A stretch of 64,000 bases of DNA, taken from positions 1-64,000 of the forward strand of contig NZ_JBAHUQ010000003.1 of NCBI RefSeq assembly GCF_036689865.1, in the 5' to 3' direction. The notes below the pieces were generated by a model. It worked only from the letters and a program-made list of their open reading frames with translations. It searched no databases and was not told where the DNA came from. Shown here piece after piece: positions 27,154-37,758 of the stretch. Positions within the stretch are counted from its first letter, which is position 1; each line of letters starts with the position of its first letter. A program made the translations under genes and the position numbers. The stretch is from Magnetococcus sp. PR-3 (lineage in GTDB: Bacteria > Pseudomonadota > Magnetococcia > Magnetococcales > Magnetococcaceae).

Positions 27154-28431
27154 TTAGAAACTCACCTTCAAACGTAAGGTAGCGGTATCGGCATCGTTAC
27201 CACTGCCCCCTTCGGTGGCTTCATAATCAAAGTCCCGACTCCACTCCATCTGTACCGTGGTATTGTCGATCACATCAACATTGGCGTGTAACGCTAAACG
27301 GCGGGAAACCAAACCCACCGCTTTAGAGGCATCACTACCACTGTATGAAATGGCAAAATTGGTCTGCTTATCCAAAATGGGCATACTATAGGAGATCTCA
27401 CCATGCCAGGCAGAAGGGCGTAAATTGGTATTGTTCCAGTCGGTATCGGTGGTACTACTGGCGATGGGATCCAACAACTGCACATACTCACCCAAGAAGG
27501 TTAGATTACGCCACGTGACCGACGCATTAACACCCCATGCCGAGCTGTAATCCGCCATATCTGTCATAGAGTCAATGGCTGAGATCGCCGTACTAATGCC
27601 CCCTGAGTTCTCTACACTGTTCACAAAATGTAGACCCATAGAAGCCGTATAGGTTTTACCCGTGTGGCTATACCCGACATTGCCACCAAACTGATCGATG
27701 GCGTTGGTATCACCATTTTTCTGGGAATCCCCATTAAACAGGTAGAAATCAGCGGTAAATCCACGCATTTCAAAATTAACCACCGCTGCGGTATCCCCAA
27801 TTTCACCCAGCTCTTTGGTCAAAGGGTCAGCAATGGCGCTACTGGCATAACTACCAAAGGGTAGTGTCATTTTACCCATGGTTAAGGTTACAGGAAATTT
27901 ATCCATGTTCCCCACCGTGACAGTCGCCGTATCGACATTAAAGGCGGTGGAGCCATCATGCTCATAGGTGAGTGCGGTCGAGGTGGTGACCCACTCATTG
28001 ATCTTGGTATCAATATCCAACTCTACCAAGCGCACTTTGACGTTGCTGCCATCTTCAAGCTTGCTGATCCCGGAGCTACCGTTGTTCTCTGTCGTACTGG
28101 CTTGAACCCGTACCTGACCACCAATGGTAATACGGTCCGTCCACTTATCGGCGGTAGCTGTTGAACCGGATGAGGTACTCTGCTTGCTGGACTGCTCAAC
28201 AGCTTTAACCTGGACCTTGGTTTGACCCAGTTGCTTTTTAAGCACATCCAACTGCATCTGTTGATGGTCCATAGTCTCCTGATGTTGACGCTGTAACTGT
28301 TCCATCTGCCGTTGCTGCTGCAGGATAATGTTCCACATCTCTTCACGACTGGGTAAATTGCCTGCCTGAGCTGGTACAGCCAGAGTTGCCGCTAAAGTTG
28401 CTGTTGCCAATACCGTCATTTTTTGAGACAT
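27154..28431 (-). CDS. LbtU-like outer-membrane porin with coiled coil
   Basis: The 425-residue protein has a signal peptide (1-23, AQA-type cleavage), a Gln-rich coiled coil (about 30-85) with a Ser/Thr linker, and a predicted 16-strand-type beta barrel (about 95-425) ending in the outer-membrane signature RLKVSF. It resembles LbtU-family porins; Legionella LbtU takes up the siderophore legiobactin without TonB. Here the substrate is unknown. No Fur-box-like sequence is visible in the 200-base upstream region, and there is no siderophore gene nearby, so an iron role is only a family-based possibility. The coiled coil could mediate trimerisation or peptidoglycan contact. Confidence 0.75.
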   Translation of the reverse strand: MSQKMTVLATATLAATLAVPAQAGNLPSREEMWNIILQQQRQMEQLQRQHQETMDHQQMQLDVLKKQLGQTKVQVKAVEQSSKQSTSSGSTATADKWTDRITIGGQVRVQASTTENNGSSGISKLEDGSNVKVRLVELDIDTKINEWVTTSTALTYEHDGSTAFNVDTATVTVGNMDKFPVTLTMGKMTLPFGSYASSAIADPLTKELGEIGDTAAVVNFEMRGFTADFYLFNGDSQKNGDTNAIDQFGGNVGYSHTGKTYTASMGLHFVNSVENSGGISTAISAIDSMTDMADYSSAWGVNASVTWRNLTFLGEYVQLLDPIASSTTDTDWNNTNLRPSAWHGEISYSMPILDKQTNFAISYSGSDASKAVGLVSRRLALHANVDVIDNTTVQMEWSRDFDYEATEGGSGNDADTATLRLKVSF

Positions 28432-28636
28432 GGTTACTTTCCTTCACCAACATATTGGTTTTTGAACAAGGTTTACACTTGCAGAAGGTCCCATTTATCA
28501 AAATCGGTCAAATATGACAAAACCTGAATCACATTTCTGCACGTTTCATCATTTACACCAGGGACAATGGCTTTCCATGCCAAATTTCATGCATACTTAA
28601 CACAACTGCTTCTGGTGTGTGACTGAGGGAAATGCC

Positions 28637-31600
28637 GTGACCTTGAAATCTATTGGCAAAATCGGCTTTACAACCTTATTGAGCCTAGGGATCGTACTCT
28701 CTAGCCTAGTGATCTGGCGGTTACCCCTGCTTAATTGGGTACTCCCACAGATTCTTCACGCCCAAGGGTTGCCACCTTTGACTCTGGTCATCCATCAACT
28801 TGATCTTAACCAGCTGGTTTTAGGCCCTGGGGGGGATCCATCTGGACAAGTGACGTGGCAGCAACTGCAGGTGGTCTATACCCCTGAGCAGCTGATTAAG
28901 GGCAAGATAACCGCACTGCGCCTACAAGGGTTACGCGCCCAAGTTGAACAAAAAACCGATGGCACACTGCACCTACCCCTTGCCCTGCCCCCACAAAAAC
29001 CCACGGCTAACGCCACAACGAGCGACTCGAAACCTATTCACATCCCCTCACTCCCCCTCGATCAAGTGGTGCTTGAGGATGCTCAGTTGGAAGTAAAAAC
29101 ACCCTATGGTGTTTTTACCCCCCACATAGAAGGTCTGTTAGAGAACCGTTTAAGTCATCTTCATGGGCATATACAGGTTCATATGGCAGGGCTTGATCTG
29201 AATGTACGCGCAGCGGTTACAACCCAAACACCCTATACGTTGGAGCTGAAGTCAGACCTGAAACTACAGCAGTTTCAAGCACCTTTACCTGGTCATTATC
29301 ACGGTACCCAACTCACGGGTTTGGTGGATCTACAGTTGGATGGTCCACTACAAGCTATGCTGGACCAACACCGCTGGCCGCGTATGAAGTTGGAACACCA
29401 TGTACGGGTAGCACACAGCGATCATCCGGGGTATATGCTGCTTAAGGGCGAAACTCAACTTAAAGGGGACCCCCAAGGAACCTTAGCACTCAACGGCACC
29501 CTTGGTGGTGCCGCACTGCAAGGTTGGCTCAAAGGTGACATGCCCATTCCCACGCAAACCCAGATTAGTGGACGTCATGCATACCAGCTCTCCACAACGT
29601 TGCAGGCACTTAAAACAGAGACCCTTCAACCCAGTGGCTGGAGCCATATTGGTGTTAAGTTAACCCACCCTCAGCGGGGAGACATCAAGCTAGCGGGTAC
29701 GATGGTGCAACCTGCAGGAGAACAGGTCTATACCCTGCAGGGCCATTTAACCCTCAATCAGTTTAAAGCCTGGCCAGATCTACTCCCACCCCTCGCCCAT
29801 ACCCAACTGGATGGTAAGGTACCGTTTACTATAGCGGGGATCTCGCTGACGAACCGACACCGCTACCCAAAGATCACCCTTAAACCTGATCTGTTATTGA
29901 CCCCATTACGAGGGGGTGCGCCCCAAGGGAAACTCCAAGCAACCCTGCAGGCTGAACCTTATCAAAAAGGGCTTAAAGGGCGGATCCAACAACCCTTTGT
30001 CTTAACAGCCCAAGCCCCCCTACCCAAGGCTTGGCAACCCCTAAGCCAACAGCTAGGGGCCGATGGACAAAGGGCAACCCTCAGCAGTCACCTATCCCAC
30101 CCCTTACAGTTGATATGGGATGGAGACCAGACAGTAACCGCCTCTGGGGCTTTAAACAGCCAATTGTCACTCTCTGCAGGCCCAACACTTACGGCACAGC
30201 TACAAGGCCAACTTACCAGTGATCTATCCAACCCCCGGCAAGAGAGCCAGTTTCGTATTGATCAACTGACGCTCACTTCACCCAAACTTACCTGGCAAAA
30301 GCTCCATCTTAAACAGAGTCACATTAAGGTTCAGCTCTCCGGTCGTGCCAACGCCTACCAAGGGAGGCTTCTCTTAAAGAGCCAGGTGGAGGGTATGCTG
30401 CCCCCCCAGACGGTTATTCAACAGGGTAAGCTTGATCTTAATCTCGCCTTTAAAGGGAACGAGCATGCTGTAACGGCCAATGTGGAGAACTGTTTTAACA
30501 TGGGGTATCACACCATCAAACCTGTGGGTGGGGTGGAAATGATTAATAAGGGTAACCAGCCACTTTGTATCCAGAGTGAACGCATCTATGCCAATTGGCA
30601 GCAAGCCACACAACCCCATTTGGCCCTTCAACTACAGCTCGCACCACATCGTATGGATATCGAGCTCACGTCTAAGAATGGGGAACCGCAACGGGTGCAA
30701 ATGCGAACCCCTATGGTAACCCAACGACTTACGGGCCATGCCCAACAGTGGCAGAGTCATACCACCTTAAAAGGGGGGCGCTTTAAGCTGAAGGGGGCTG
30801 ATCTTATTGTGCGTGACCTGGACCTTACCCTCCAAGCAGCGCAGAACCATGGCAAGCTTAATGCCCAGGGTGAAGTCAGCCATATCACACTACGCCCCAT
30901 GGCATCTACCGGGGAGATTGCCCCTTTTCACTATGGCGGCCAGCTTCTACTGGCAGACAACGCCTTCACCTTGGATGGTCAATTGAGTGACCTTAAAGGG
31001 CTTTTTGCTGTCGATCTGCTGGTCAAACATGATCTACAAAATGGTGAAGGTGTGGCTTCCATTCAAATGGACCCTGTTTTTATTCAACAAAAAGGGACCC
31101 AACCCCAGGACCTTTTCCGCATGTTACGGGGTCAAATAGAGTCTGTTGAGGGCGAGGTTGAACTATCGGGCCATCTTAATTGGGGTGCGGCTGAGGATTC
31201 TGCTTTTGCCCTGCGTTTAAATGGCTTGGGCTTACAAACCACCCCCGCACGTATTGAAGGGCTCGACCTGGAACTCGACCTGTCCAGTCTACGCCCCCCT
31301 CAAAGTCGCCATGCCCAACGGTTGCATATCGATCTCTTGGATATTGGCATACCGGTACGCAATATTGAGGCAGACCTCCATCTACAGCGCGACGGTATTG
31401 CACAGCTACAACAGATGACCATTCCTTTTGCCGGTGGATGGATCAAAGCACATGATGCCACCTTTGATCTAAAATCGGCCCGTCATGATCTATTGTTGGA
31501 AGTAGAGGATGTCGATCTTTCAGCCATTGCCGGATTGGTCAAACTACCAGGCCTTAAAGCCACCGGTCTTTTACAAGGTCGTTTACCTGTTAAGATGGTT

Positions 31601-31954
31601 GGTGGACGTATTTTTGTGGAGCAAGCCACGCTCTTTACCAAAGGTCGTGGCATGATCTCCAACAAAACCGTGGCGGCTGCAACGCTTAAGGCGGGGGGTG
31701 CCCAACCAAGCTTGGTCGCCAAAGCGATGGAAAATCTTCAATATGAACGGCTGAAAGTTACCTTAGACGGCGATCTGGCTGGAGATTTGAATGTACGTAT
31801 GGAGGCTGTAGGTAAAAACCCAGATCTTTATAAAGGCCACCCTTTGGTGCTTAACTTCTCAGTACAAGGGGCATTGGGGGATCTGATCAGTAAAGAGCTG
31901 GAGGGCTTTGATATCCCAGGTATGTTGCAAAGAGAAGGTATTTTAAAACATTAA
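28637..31954 (+). CDS. ydbH: YdbH-family AsmA-like intermembrane lipid bridge
   Basis: I choose the GTG at 28637, six bases after a GAGGGA Shine-Dalgarno, over the upstream GTG at 28619; this gives about 1105 residues. One N-terminal membrane helix (about 5-28) is followed by a very long beta-rich periplasmic region typical of AsmA-like/YdbH proteins. These form a groove that carries phospholipids between inner and outer membranes. In E. coli YdbH works with the lipoprotein YnbE and with YdbL; here genes matching both follow directly (32094, 32310). The protein is longer than E. coli YdbH (about 880). A C-terminal LVLNFSVQGALGDLI segment is usual for the family. Confidence 0.88.
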   Translation: MTLKSIGKIGFTTLLSLGIVLSSLVIWRLPLLNWVLPQILHAQGLPPLTLVIHQLDLNQLVLGPGGDPSGQVTWQQLQVVYTPEQLIKGKITALRLQGLRAQVEQKTDGTLHLPLALPPQKPTANATTSDSKPIHIPSLPLDQVVLEDAQLEVKTPYGVFTPHIEGLLENRLSHLHGHIQVHMAGLDLNVRAAVTTQTPYTLELKSDLKLQQFQAPLPGHYHGTQLTGLVDLQLDGPLQAMLDQHRWPRMKLEHHVRVAHSDHPGYMLLKGETQLKGDPQGTLALNGTLGGAALQGWLKGDMPIPTQTQISGRHAYQLSTTLQALKTETLQPSGWSHIGVKLTHPQRGDIKLAGTMVQPAGEQVYTLQGHLTLNQFKAWPDLLPPLAHTQLDGKVPFTIAGISLTNRHRYPKITLKPDLLLTPLRGGAPQGKLQATLQAEPYQKGLKGRIQQPFVLTAQAPLPKAWQPLSQQLGADGQRATLSSHLSHPLQLIWDGDQTVTASGALNSQLSLSAGPTLTAQLQGQLTSDLSNPRQESQFRIDQLTLTSPKLTWQKLHLKQSHIKVQLSGRANAYQGRLLLKSQVEGMLPPQTVIQQGKLDLNLAFKGNEHAVTANVENCFNMGYHTIKPVGGVEMINKGNQPLCIQSERIYANWQQATQPHLALQLQLAPHRMDIELTSKNGEPQRVQMRTPMVTQRLTGHAQQWQSHTTLKGGRFKLKGADLIVRDLDLTLQAAQNHGKLNAQGEVSHITLRPMASTGEIAPFHYGGQLLLADNAFTLDGQLSDLKGLFAVDLLVKHDLQNGEGVASIQMDPVFIQQKGTQPQDLFRMLRGQIESVEGEVELSGHLNWGAAEDSAFALRLNGLGLQTTPARIEGLDLELDLSSLRPPQSRHAQRLHIDLLDIGIPVRNIEADLHLQRDGIAQLQQMTIPFAGGWIKAHDATFDLKSARHDLLLEVEDVDLSAIAGLVKLPGLKATGLLQGRLPVKMVGGRIFVEQATLFTKGRGMISNKTVAAATLKAGGAQPSLVAKAMENLQYERLKVTLDGDLAGDLNVRMEAVGKNPDLYKGHPLVLNFSVQGALGDLISKELEGFDIPGMLQREGILKH

Positions 31955-32093
31955 AAGGGGTCGTCTCTCTGCTTAGATGACCATGTTTTGTGCTATCTCA
32001 TGATCTGATGCTTGAATAGACTGCAACAACACGCCAAACTAAGACCACCCAAAAGTAACTACTGGATAAAGCACCCTTACGAAGGAGCTGACC

Positions 32094-32282
32094 ATGCGAT
32101 CCCACCTCCTACTCACCGCGCTGCCAATTGCCCTGCTCCTGGGTTGTTCACCGCGGGTGTCGGTAGAAGCACCGGATAAACCGATTACCATTAATTTGAA
32201 TGTAAAGATTGAACATGAAGTGCGGATTAAAGTGGAAAAAGATGTGGATGCCCTGCTTGAACAGAGCGGTGACCTGTTCTAA
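32094..32282 (+). CDS. ynbE: YnbE-family outer-membrane lipoprotein
   Basis: The 62-residue product has a lipobox (LLGC, Cys18) followed by SPRVSVEAPDKPITINLNV and KIEHEVRIKVEKDVD, a near-diagnostic YnbE pattern. YnbE multimers join YdbH at the outer membrane to complete the lipid bridge. AAGGAG precedes the ATG at good spacing. It is 139 bases after ydbH and 27 bases before the ydbL start, so the three form one operon. Confidence 0.92.
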   Translation: MRSHLLLTALPIALLLGCSPRVSVEAPDKPITINLNVKIEHEVRIKVEKDVDALLEQSGDLF

Positions 32283-32309
32283 CCACCCGCCAGCTTAGGA
32301 GCTATGACC

Positions 32310-32651
32310 ATGAAGTTACATCTGTACCTGCGCCGGATTGTTCCATTCCTTATGGCCATGATGTTGGCCACAACCCTGCACGCCAGCCCGCTTAATGATG
32401 CCAAACAGGCTGGGTATCTTGGTGAAAAAGGGGATGGCTATGTGGGGTTGGTTAGCAACAACGCGCCCAGCAGTATCAAACAGCTGATGCAGGAGATTAA
32501 CCTAAAACGCCGTGCCAAGTATCGTCAAATTGCGGGTAAAAATGGTACGTCTTTACGTTCCGTTGAAGGTATTGTCGGCCAAAAGTTGCTCGATCGCACC
32601 CCAAGAGGCACCTATATGCTCTCCCCTTCTGGCAGCTGGGTTAAAAAGTAG
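32310..32651 (+). CDS. ydbL: YdbL-family (DUF1318) periplasmic protein
   Basis: The ATG at 32310 is better spaced from the AGGAG than the ATG at 32304. The 113-residue exported protein has a signal peptide (about 1-24) and the YdbL/DUF1318 core: QAGYLGEKGDGYVGLV, a KRRAKYRQIAGKNG helix and RGTYMLSPSGSWVKK at the end. In E. coli YdbL modulates the YdbH-YnbE complex, probably by limiting YnbE multimerisation. Its last base is three bases from the stop of the convergent kinase gene. Confidence 0.9.
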   Translation: MKLHLYLRRIVPFLMAMMLATTLHASPLNDAKQAGYLGEKGDGYVGLVSNNAPSSIKQLMQEINLKRRAKYRQIAGKNGTSLRSVEGIVGQKLLDRTPRGTYMLSPSGSWVKK

Positions 32652-32653
32652 GG

Positions 32654-35338
32654 TTAGATCAGGCGTGCTTGTAAGGCCACCACACCTTGCTCTCCATACT
32701 CGGTCAGCTGATCGAGCATATGTCTTAAAGATTGGTTGGGTTCTGAGGCGGCACCATGTTGTAGCGTGCGTGCCGCCTTTTCCAACAGAGGCAAACCCAT
32801 ACTGGCGGATACTCCCGCCAAACGGTGGGCCTCTTCCTCCAATAAAGCCCGATCTTCTACCTCAAGAGCCGCTCGGAGCCCCTCAATGGTTTGTGCACTG
32901 TTCTGAATAAATGTCTTAAGCAGAAGCTCTCGTTTTTCACGGGGTAAACGCAGCAGTGTCTGTTCCAAAAAAGTGATGTTCAGTGACTCCATAGCTGCCA
33001 TACTTTCTCTAGCCTCAGGTTGCACCACCGAAGCGGATTTGACCTGAGTATTTAAGTGTGTAATGACATAACGCAAGCGTTCCATATTGATCGGCTTGGT
33101 TAGAACTTCATTCATACCCGCTTCCTGGCATGCTTCCAGGCTCTCTTTAAGTACATCGGCTGTTAAGGCAATAATCGGCGTGGCATGGTTTGGCCCACCT
33201 TGGGCCTGGCGGATCTGCTTGGTGGCCTGTAAGCCATTCATAATGGGCATACGTAGGTCCATTAAGATCAAGTCATAGGTATGCTTTTGCGCCATTTCAA
33301 AAGCTTCCTGACCATTGTTGGCACAGGTGACATGGTGGCCCTCTTCTTTTAGCAGACCGGTCGCCACATCCTGATTAATGGCATCATCTTCTGCCAACAA
33401 CAGCCGTAATCCCTGCATTTCACCCGTGCGTAAATGGGGAGGTTTAGGTTGGGGTAGTTGGTCTTCTTGCGCGTGAGTAACGGGCATTTCCAAGGTAAAA
33501 ATGGAGCCTTTGGGGTGACGTTTTTGTGCGGAAAGCCTCCCCCCCATAGCCTCGGCCAGTTTGGTGCTAATAGCCAACCCCAAGCCTGTACCGCCAAACC
33601 GTCGGTTGATGCTCTCATCCATCTGTTTAAAGGGTTCAAACAGTTGGCTTATACGATCTTCCTCAATACCAATACCGGTATCGTGTACTGAAAAACGGAA
33701 CCAAGGATCAGGCCCTATACGGTCCAAGAGGGTGACCTTTATAATCACTTCGCCTTGCTGGGTGAATTTAATGGCATTACTCAGCAGATTATTTAAAATC
33801 TGCCGAATCCGTGTGACATCACCCCGGCAGGCCATGGGCAGGTCATCCGCCAGCTGCAAATGGAGCTGTAAGCCTTTCTCTTCCGCACGGGAGAGCATGA
33901 TGGCATAGACCTCTCGCAACATCCGTTGCGGATCAAATACGATCTCTTCCAACACCAGCTGTTCAGATTCAATTTTGGAAAAATCCAAAACATCATTCAG
34001 AATACCCAACAAGGATTGGGAGGCCTGTTCAATGACCTGAACCTTATGGGCAACATTGAGATCCAGATCCATATGGGTCAGTTGTTGGCTCATACCAATC
34101 ACCCCATTCAACGGGGTGCGGATTTCATGGCTCATGGTCGCCAGGAAGATACCTTTGGCCCGATCCGCCTGTTGGGCTTGTTCCACGGCATGTTGCAGTG
34201 CTTGTTCGGCTTGGGCTCTTTTTTGAACAAACAGCTCAAACGCCTCTGCCATATGGCTGATCTCATCTGAACCTGAACCATCAATGGCCACTTGTTGTCC
34301 CTGGGCATGGGCAGCCATGGCATCATGCAGTGCGGCAAAACGCCCCAAGACACGATTGAACAGATAGCGCACCAGTAAAAATAGAATGACCATGGCTACC
34401 ATAGTCACCAAAACCACGGTGACAATACTGGCGATCATCATACGTTGTTGCTTTTGCGCTTGTATCTGTACACGGTTACGGTAGGCGTTATAAAGGGACT
34501 GGGTTGTTTCTGCAAACTGTGTGATATACCGACGGTTCTGGCTTAATACACCCTGCCGTTGCTGTTCCAAATGTAGCCATTGTGGAATGAGCTTAAGGTA
34601 GTCTTCTACGTGGATTTGTAATTTTTGGAAGGTAGAACGCCACTGATCCTGCTGCTCGGAGAGTGATTCAGCTTTCTCAATAAGCACAGCCACACTTTTT
34701 AATACTTCATTTTTACGTTTTTCAAACAGCACTTCATGGCTGGCTTCTCCAGCCCATAATAGACTGCCCAACAGGGCGTTAAACGGTTCATGGTAGATCT
34801 TATGACCCTGCTGAGCATGTTCAAGATAGTTATGTAATTTTTTATGCTGCACGATAATCTGTTGAATACGCTGCTTTTTAACAGATTCTAAAGAGAGACT
34901 ACGACGCTGTAAAATATAGAGCTGACGAATGGTATCACTAAAGGGCTGGTGTACCTGTTCAACCCGCTGTACCAACAACGCTTCACTTTTTTGATCATGC
35001 AGCTGCGTCAACAGCTGCTGGAACAGAACCAACCTGTTTTCCAGCAGTTCATTTTGACTTTCTAAACTCTGTTTATCGGTAATGGTCAGTAGGGTGTTGG
35101 ATAGACGCCCAATGGCTTCACTTTGCCTGCTTAGATCCATGGCAATAAGCAGTTGGGCATTATGCTGTTGCCAAGTTTGATTAAAGTCTTGTCTAAACTT
35201 CAGCAAAGCTGCCAGGGATATCCCACTCAGCAAGAGAAACAGTATAACCAACAGACCCATGGACCGCTTTAGACGGTGGGCTATGGTCGGCTGAGCCGAG
35301 CCATTATCGGAAAGGAGGGGCATAAAAAAGTCCCCCAC
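32654..35338 (-). CDS. TorS-like hybrid kinase with Hpt domain
   Basis: The 894-residue protein (ATG alternatives at 35338 and 35323) has a membrane helix (about 27-46), a long helical periplasmic sensor (about 50-298), a second helix (about 300-325), HAMP (about 326-380), HisKA with His404 (MSHEIRTP), HATPase_c (about 505-620; [10 protein letters not shown]), a receiver (about 645-760; Asp694 in LMDLRMP) and an Hpt domain with His838 (EEEAHRLAG). This is the TorS/ArcB-type three-step relay. TorS reads its ligand through a periplasmic binding protein, TorT; here an SBP gene directly upstream overlaps this gene by 20-35 bases, which suggests the same kind of receptor pair. The cognate regulator is not adjacent. 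Confidence 0.93.
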   Translation of the reverse strand: MGDFFMPLLSDNGSAQPTIAHRLKRSMGLLVILFLLLSGISLAALLKFRQDFNQTWQQHNAQLLIAMDLSRQSEAIGRLSNTLLTITDKQSLESQNELLENRLVLFQQLLTQLHDQKSEALLVQRVEQVHQPFSDTIRQLYILQRRSLSLESVKKQRIQQIIVQHKKLHNYLEHAQQGHKIYHEPFNALLGSLLWAGEASHEVLFEKRKNEVLKSVAVLIEKAESLSEQQDQWRSTFQKLQIHVEDYLKLIPQWLHLEQQRQGVLSQNRRYITQFAETTQSLYNAYRNRVQIQAQKQQRMMIASIVTVVLVTMVAMVILFLLVRYLFNRVLGRFAALHDAMAAHAQGQQVAIDGSGSDEISHMAEAFELFVQKRAQAEQALQHAVEQAQQADRAKGIFLATMSHEIRTPLNGVIGMSQQLTHMDLDLNVAHKVQVIEQASQSLLGILNDVLDFSKIESEQLVLEEIVFDPQRMLREVYAIMLSRAEEKGLQLHLQLADDLPMACRGDVTRIRQILNNLLSNAIKFTQQGEVIIKVTLLDRIGPDPWFRFSVHDTGIGIEEDRISQLFEPFKQMDESINRRFGGTGLGLAISTKLAEAMGGRLSAQKRHPKGSIFTLEMPVTHAQEDQLPQPKPPHLRTGEMQGLRLLLAEDDAINQDVATGLLKEEGHHVTCANNGQEAFEMAQKHTYDLILMDLRMPIMNGLQATKQIRQAQGGPNHATPIIALTADVLKESLEACQEAGMNEVLTKPINMERLRYVITHLNTQVKSASVVQPEARESMAAMESLNITFLEQTLLRLPREKRELLLKTFIQNSAQTIEGLRAALEVEDRALLEEEAHRLAGVSASMGLPLLEKAARTLQHGAASEPNQSLRHMLDQLTEYGEQGVVALQARLI

Positions 35339-36329
35339 GGGACCAAGGACGGTTCAGCAATCTGGGCATCTTCATATCAGACCGTGTGCCCAGGTGGCGG
35401 GCAAACAGTTCACCATAGTGCCCAACGGTGGTGATCGCCCGCCGCGCCCAGCCACGGCTTAAACCAACAAACTGCCCTGGATCCTCTTCTGAACCAAGCA
35501 ATCGCTGAACTTCAGGATCATTCAAACGGGTATCATCGGAAGTGAGTTTGGCGGTGGATATCCCTTTTTCATCCGCCACCATCAGTGCATGCACCACCAT
35601 ACGCACAACCCGGATCCAGTTTTCATCATCCGCTCGAACCATGGGTGCCAACGGTTCCCGCGACAGGGTTTGGGGGAAGAGGATATAATCTTCAGGATGA
35701 CTGGATGCATCTTTAATATTGGCTGTGAGCGCAATGCGATCATCGGTGATCAAGTCACAGCGGTTTTCCAAAAATGCGTTAATAATTCCCTGCTGCTTTA
35801 AAGGCAGATAGGTAAAACTAAGGCCATGTCGCTGGGCATAATCTTGTAGATTGGCGTGGGATGTACTACTAGGCTCAACACAAACGGTGGCTTGATTGGC
35901 TTGTGCCAGCTGTCGCCAACCGGTGTTCTTGCGGGTGGCAACGGCTTGTCCATCATACAGATAGACCGCGGGAAAACGTACCTTGTGGGCATACTCCCGA
36001 GAGTGGGTCCATGTGGTGTTGGACATCACCACATCCACCTTTTTCCGGGCTAGGGCTTCAAAGCGTGTAGCCGGGGTAACCTCAATAAAATGTACCGCCC
36101 GCCCATCACCGATAACCGCTGCAGAGAGTGCTCGGCACCAATCGGCAAAAAAACCATGCCATTGGCCATCCGTACCTTGCTGGGAGAAGGCAGGGTTACC
36201 AGGAATAACCCCACAGTTTAAGACGCCACGCAAACGCACCTGTTCCAGTGTGGCTGATCCTTGACCCGCCATAACCGAAGTGGTCGACAGTACCAGTAAA
36301 AAGGCACTGATAATCAATCGGCACCACAT
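35304..36329 (-). CDS. Amino-acid-type periplasmic SBP coupled to the TorS-like kinase
   Basis: Starting at the ATG at 36329 gives 341 residues with a clean signal peptide (about 1-20, cleavage after VMA); the ATG at 36377 would give a longer N-terminus. The mature protein is an SBP_bac_3 protein of the polar amino acid (AapJ/GltI-like) class: [29 protein letters not shown] and [11 protein letters not shown] are typical. There is no ABC permease or ATPase nearby. Its 3' end overlaps the start of the hybrid kinase gene, so the two are translationally coupled and the SBP is most likely the kinase's ligand receptor. Two cysteines (in NCGV and DWCRA) match the conserved disulfide pair of this class. 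Confidence 0.85.
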   Translation of the reverse strand: MWCRLIISAFLLVLSTTSVMAGQGSATLEQVRLRGVLNCGVIPGNPAFSQQGTDGQWHGFFADWCRALSAAVIGDGRAVHFIEVTPATRFEALARKKVDVVMSNTTWTHSREYAHKVRFPAVYLYDGQAVATRKNTGWRQLAQANQATVCVEPSSTSHANLQDYAQRHGLSFTYLPLKQQGIINAFLENRCDLITDDRIALTANIKDASSHPEDYILFPQTLSREPLAPMVRADDENWIRVVRMVVHALMVADEKGISTAKLTSDDTRLNDPEVQRLLGSEEDPGQFVGLSRGWARRAITTVGHYGELFARHLGTRSDMKMPRLLNRPWSRGGLFYAPPFR

Positions 36330-36521
36330 AACTTGGAACCCCGCTTTGTCAAAAACCAATACCAACAGATTGGTCATTAAACCCAAATGTTAACTATGCA
36401 CAGCATATCAGATTTATACCTTTGAGAACATAATGCTCTTAAAATCAATACAAAGCCCTTAAAAAAACACAGGATACTAAATATAGGTTCACATATGTGA
36501 AAGCATGTGGTTGTTTATAAA

Positions 36522-36562
36522 GAAAAAGGGACCTACCAACATTTTGGCAGGTCCCTTTTTCT
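36522..36562 (-). terminator. Intrinsic terminator of the first Sel1 gene
   Basis: A long stem with one mismatch (about 36523-36540 with 36543-36560) bounded by A5 and T5, about 25 bases past the stop at 36586. The T-run on the minus strand fits termination of the Sel1-repeat gene. Confidence 0.8.
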
Positions 36563-36585
36563 ATTTGGTCCTATTTGCTCTTATT

Positions 36586-37641
36586 TCAGCTTTGTAATGC
36601 ATCCTGCAAACGCTGCAAACGCTTACGGTCCCCATACCCTTTTTGGATGATCTCTTTGGCACGGTTCAGATATTTGCGGGCTTTCTTCCATTTTTTGAGA
36701 CGAATATCCCGATCAACCAAGTCCATATAGCCATCGGCAATACGGCTAATACCCTCTTGCGCGGCACCATTGCGGGGATCTACAGCCAGAACTTTATGGA
36801 ACTGATCATACGCATTATTTTTAGGCGGGGTGGTAAAACGCCGTTTTTTGAGGTTATAGACCGCTTTTTTTAACAAGCCTGTAATCTTTGTATGACTACC
36901 CTGGCGTTGATCAGCCAGGATCACCCGCCCTGCCCCACGCACATCCCCATACCGGGTAATCCAGCTCTGGGTAACCTGTTCGGTTTTAATTAACTCATCA
37001 TCACTTAGACGGCGGCCCAGGATGGTACGCAGCTTTTCTGCTTCACCCATGCCGTTACGGGCAGCCAGATCTAACCACTTAAAACTCTCCACATAGTTGA
37101 CGGGAGCCCACTCCCCCCCTTGAAAATACATCACACCCAGGTTGAACTGGGCCAGGGGAAAGTTTTGATTAGCCGCACGTAAAAACCATTTATGAGGTGC
37201 TTTTAGATCCTGATCTGGGCCCCGCTTCTTAAAGTACATAAGACCCAAATTGTACTGAGAAAGGGGGTGTCCCTGACGGGCTGATTTCATAAACCAGTCA
37301 AAGGCAGCCTGATCATCTTGATCCGCCCCACGACCGGTGAGATACATATTGGCCAAATGGAATTGTGCGGTCGCATGACCTGAGGTGGCTGAGGTGTAAA
37401 ACCAGCTGTATGCACCCTTGAGATCTTGGGCCACACCTTTGCCCTCAGCCAGCATAATGCCCCATCGGTATTGGGCCTCATGATCCCCCTGTTCGGCACG
37501 GGCTTTTAAAGCCTGTTGCTGGGGTGTCAAGCTTCCAGAGGCTTGTTCCTGGGCCCACCCTGTCCCACTGCTAAAAGTGAGTACGAGGAGCAAGGTCAAT
37601 TGAATTAGGGAGATACGCAGCCACATGGGGTTTTTCACCAC
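36586..37641 (-). CDS. Exported Sel1-repeat protein (four repeats)
   Basis: The 351-residue protein has a signal peptide (cleavage after GWA, about 30) and four Sel1-like repeats of about 36 residues (about 45-205). A basic, helical C-terminal half (about 240-351) resembles a TPR-type segment (YDQFHKVLAVDPRNGAAQEG). Sel1 repeats mediate protein-protein contacts. The function is unknown. The start at 37641 is GTG; an ATG at 37626 also leaves an intact signal peptide. A second Sel1 gene lies directly upstream on the same strand. Confidence 0.82.
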   Translation of the reverse strand: MVKNPMWLRISLIQLTLLLVLTFSSGTGWAQEQASGSLTPQQQALKARAEQGDHEAQYRWGIMLAEGKGVAQDLKGAYSWFYTSATSGHATAQFHLANMYLTGRGADQDDQAAFDWFMKSARQGHPLSQYNLGLMYFKKRGPDQDLKAPHKWFLRAANQNFPLAQFNLGVMYFQGGEWAPVNYVESFKWLDLAARNGMGEAEKLRTILGRRLSDDELIKTEQVTQSWITRYGDVRGAGRVILADQRQGSHTKITGLLKKAVYNLKKRRFTTPPKNNAYDQFHKVLAVDPRNGAAQEGISRIADGYMDLVDRDIRLKKWKKARKYLNRAKEIIQKGYGDRKRLQRLQDALQS

Positions 37642-37758
37642 AGTTGGAATCCACGGGAAAACCGTACAAATTTTTTCATACGGTTACTCAAACATCTATT
37701 TTTATCGATTTCCAGACCATTCCGCCAGGAAACTAAACCTTTTTTTACCGCTTTATGG

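Noticed and set aside
28432-28636. Fur box upstream of the LbtU-like porin
   Set aside because: No GATAATGATAATC-like sequence is present in the divergent spacer.
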